Of a DNA stretch of 50,151 bases, positions 49,231 through 50,151 are shown one piece after another. Source of the stretch: Pseudomonadota bacterium (GTDB lineage: Bacteria; Pseudomonadota; Alphaproteobacteria; Rhizobiales; Xanthobacteraceae); contig JAEXYA010000027.1 in assembly GCA_023451825.1 (NCBI GenBank), positions 1-50,151 on the forward strand, given 5' to 3'. Within the stretch, counting starts at the first letter, position 1; the number at the start of each line of letters is the position of its first letter. A program made the translations under genes and the position numbers. Below the pieces are notes generated by a model, which saw only the letters and a program-made list of their open reading frames with translations, had not been told where the DNA came from and made no database searches.

Positions 49231-49347
49231 ATGAAATTCGACGGTGGTGACGAAGCCAAGGAAAACGAAGTCCTCGCAGCCATCGTTGCGGTCCTGCTTG
49301 CAGGCGCCGTCACTTTTGTCATTTGGGCGATCTTCGGCCAAAGCTGA
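49231..49347 (+). CDS. 38-residue membrane peptide, probable general-stress gene
   Basis: A very short gene, 38 codons plus stop. The peptide has a charged start (MKFDGGDEAKENE) and then one transmembrane helix (VLAAIVAVLLAGAVTFVIWA). GGGGAG lies five bases before the ATG and a perfect EcfG-type promoter lies just upstream. These two signals together argue strongly for expression. The function is unknown; single-helix peptides of this kind often modulate larger membrane complexes. Confidence 0.75.
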   Translation: MKFDGGDEAKENEVLAAIVAVLLAGAVTFVIWAIFGQS

Positions 49348-49568
49348 CTTTGATCGAAGCACACGACATCATCAGTGGATCGGCGCGCCGTCCTCCCGAA
49401 GCGCGAACGAGACATTGGCGTCTTTCACGCAACGCGTCTGCGGAGCAGGGGACGCGTGTGTGGTCCGCAGTGGTGTTTCGAAGCATTCTTGTCATCACGG
49501 CACCGCGCCCAATTCTCTTCCTTTCGGCGACTCCGTGCCGCCCCATTTCCGAAATAGATTCCTCGTGT

Positions 49569-49583
49569 TGGAACCAAGTTCCA
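49569..49583. promoter_or_regulatory. TGGAAC-N3-GTTCCA inverted repeat upstream of a small gene
   Basis: Perfect 6-base arms around CAA, 37 bases before the ATG at 49621. The left arm also reads as a GGAAC -35 box with CTTA 17 bases later, a poor match to the CGTT -10 box. Either an operator or a weak EcfG promoter. Confidence 0.35.
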
Positions 49584-49620
49584 CCGGCCAACTTATCCCC
49601 GCATCATCGGAGATCGAGCC

Positions 49621-49842
49621 ATGCTGGTCGAACGCGGTCTGAAAGTGATGAATGTCGAGGCCGTGGGCGATGCCTATGCGATCGCGGCCAATTTTCTGAG
49701 ACGCTCCGGCGCAATCCCGGACACTTACGTCACCAACGACCGGCTGCTCGAGATCATCGTGCAGATGTTTCATCGCGGCGAGGGCAACAAGCTCCGCCTT
49801 GCCAACCGGGCGATCGCCCAATTCCAGGCCGCACCAAATTAG
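49621..49842 (+). CDS. Small unknown soluble protein (73 residues)
   Basis: Not recognised. Helical and soluble: VEAVGDAYAIAANFLRRSG, then NDRLLEIIVQMFHRGEGNKLRLANRAIAQF. GGAG lies eight bases before the ATG. The C-terminal half resembles that of the next gene (VQ-F-GGE/RGE-...-RL-N/T-A/C), so the two may be old tandem duplicates. The spacing to the next start is 60 bases. Confidence 0.65.
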   Translation: MLVERGLKVMNVEAVGDAYAIAANFLRRSGAIPDTYVTNDRLLEIIVQMFHRGEGNKLRLANRAIAQFQAAPN

Positions 49843-49902
49843 GGGCGGCCGATGTCCGTCGAAACGTTATCCATCGAAACGCTGTCTAAGGGGAAAGACG
49901 AC

Positions 49903-50124
49903 ATGCAAATCGCCATCGACCGTATCATGCAGACCTACAATCTCATGGCCAATCGCGCCGACGAAGCGAGCGCGGAAGCACGCATCAAGGTCACCGAATA
50001 TGTGCAGTCGCTGTTCGACGGCGGCGAGACCGACATGCAGCGTCTCACAGTGTGCGGATTGACCTATCTGCGCGAGCGCGATGGCAGCAACGATCCCGTG
50101 AAGGCGGGCTACACCGGTCTGTAA
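49903..50124 (+). CDS. Small unknown soluble protein (73 residues), possible paralogue of the preceding
   Basis: Not recognised. Predicted helical: IAIDRIMQTYNLMANRADEASAEARIKVTEYVQSLFDGG. The ATG at 49903 is preferred because AAGGGGAAAG lies upstream; an in-frame ATG at 49852 would add 17 residues of low complexity. Same length as the preceding gene and similar helical layout. Confidence 0.65.
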   Translation: MQIAIDRIMQTYNLMANRADEASAEARIKVTEYVQSLFDGGETDMQRLTVCGLTYLRERDGSNDPVKAGYTGL

Positions 50125-50151
50125 GCGTTGCGTTGCGTATACAAGCCGGCC

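Noticed and set aside
49350..49620. Short open frames between the 38-residue peptide and the next small gene
   Set aside because: No ribosome binding sites or recognisable patterns; the frames overlap each other on both strands.

Overview
The window looks like a chromosomal segment of an alphaproteobacterium of the Bradyrhizobium / Rhodopseudomonas / Afipia / Tardiphaga group (Nitrobacteraceae). The signs are uniformly high GC, the LdtR-type MarR regulator, a DUF6163 gene next to a magnesium-type hemB, a bacterial Bpt aminoacyltransferase, an EcfG-type general-stress promoter and many palindromic intergenic repeats. There are no rRNA or tRNA genes, CRISPR arrays, transposases or phage genes. 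The placement is inferred from gene content; no 16S gene is present.

Layout. 1-9.5 kb: recO, a giant glycine-rich autotransporter, parC, an ArsC-type arsenate reductase and a CNNM/CBS membrane protein. 9.6-19.5 kb: a DUF4403 exported protein, a secretory-lipase-type hydrolase, a two-gene RND efflux system, a class III nucleotide cyclase and a Bcr/CflA-type exporter. 19.7-25 kb: a TRAP transporter operon and an EntS-like MFS exporter. 25.2-31.5 kb: a tightly packed plus-strand cluster holding an IorAB-type molybdenum hydroxylase, a small cytochrome c, SoxF and SoxXYZA, with no soxB or soxCD in the window. 32.2-38.2 kb: a self-contained eight-gene minus-strand operon (GntR regulator, cupin, SDR, two ABC permeases, ABC ATPase, a 110-residue unknown, a TTG-started binding protein). 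It ends in a strong terminator and is preceded by a perfect 31-bp palindrome. 38.3-46.1 kb: mntH, bpt, an RDD protein, hemB, DUF6163, an acyl-CoA synthetase and ldtR. 46.3-50.1 kb: small, mostly unrecognised proteins with a PRC-barrel protein. One of them is a 38-residue membrane peptide behind a textbook EcfG promoter.

How the parts work together. The ior-sox cluster should act in the periplasm: a Tat-exported Mo hydroxylase and SoxF pass electrons to c-type cytochromes, and SoxXA loads sulfur onto SoxYZ. SoxY ends in an atypical tail (AACTEEAS rather than the usual GGCGG). The GntR operon reads as import plus catabolism of one inducer, possibly an aromatic or hydroxy-ketone compound. Gaps between genes are filled by at least five families of palindromic repeats (90-145 bp). 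Some of these supply stop codons or an N-terminus to neighbouring genes. A shared TTGGA-N5-TCCAA palindrome lies upstream of both hemB and the ior-sox cluster.
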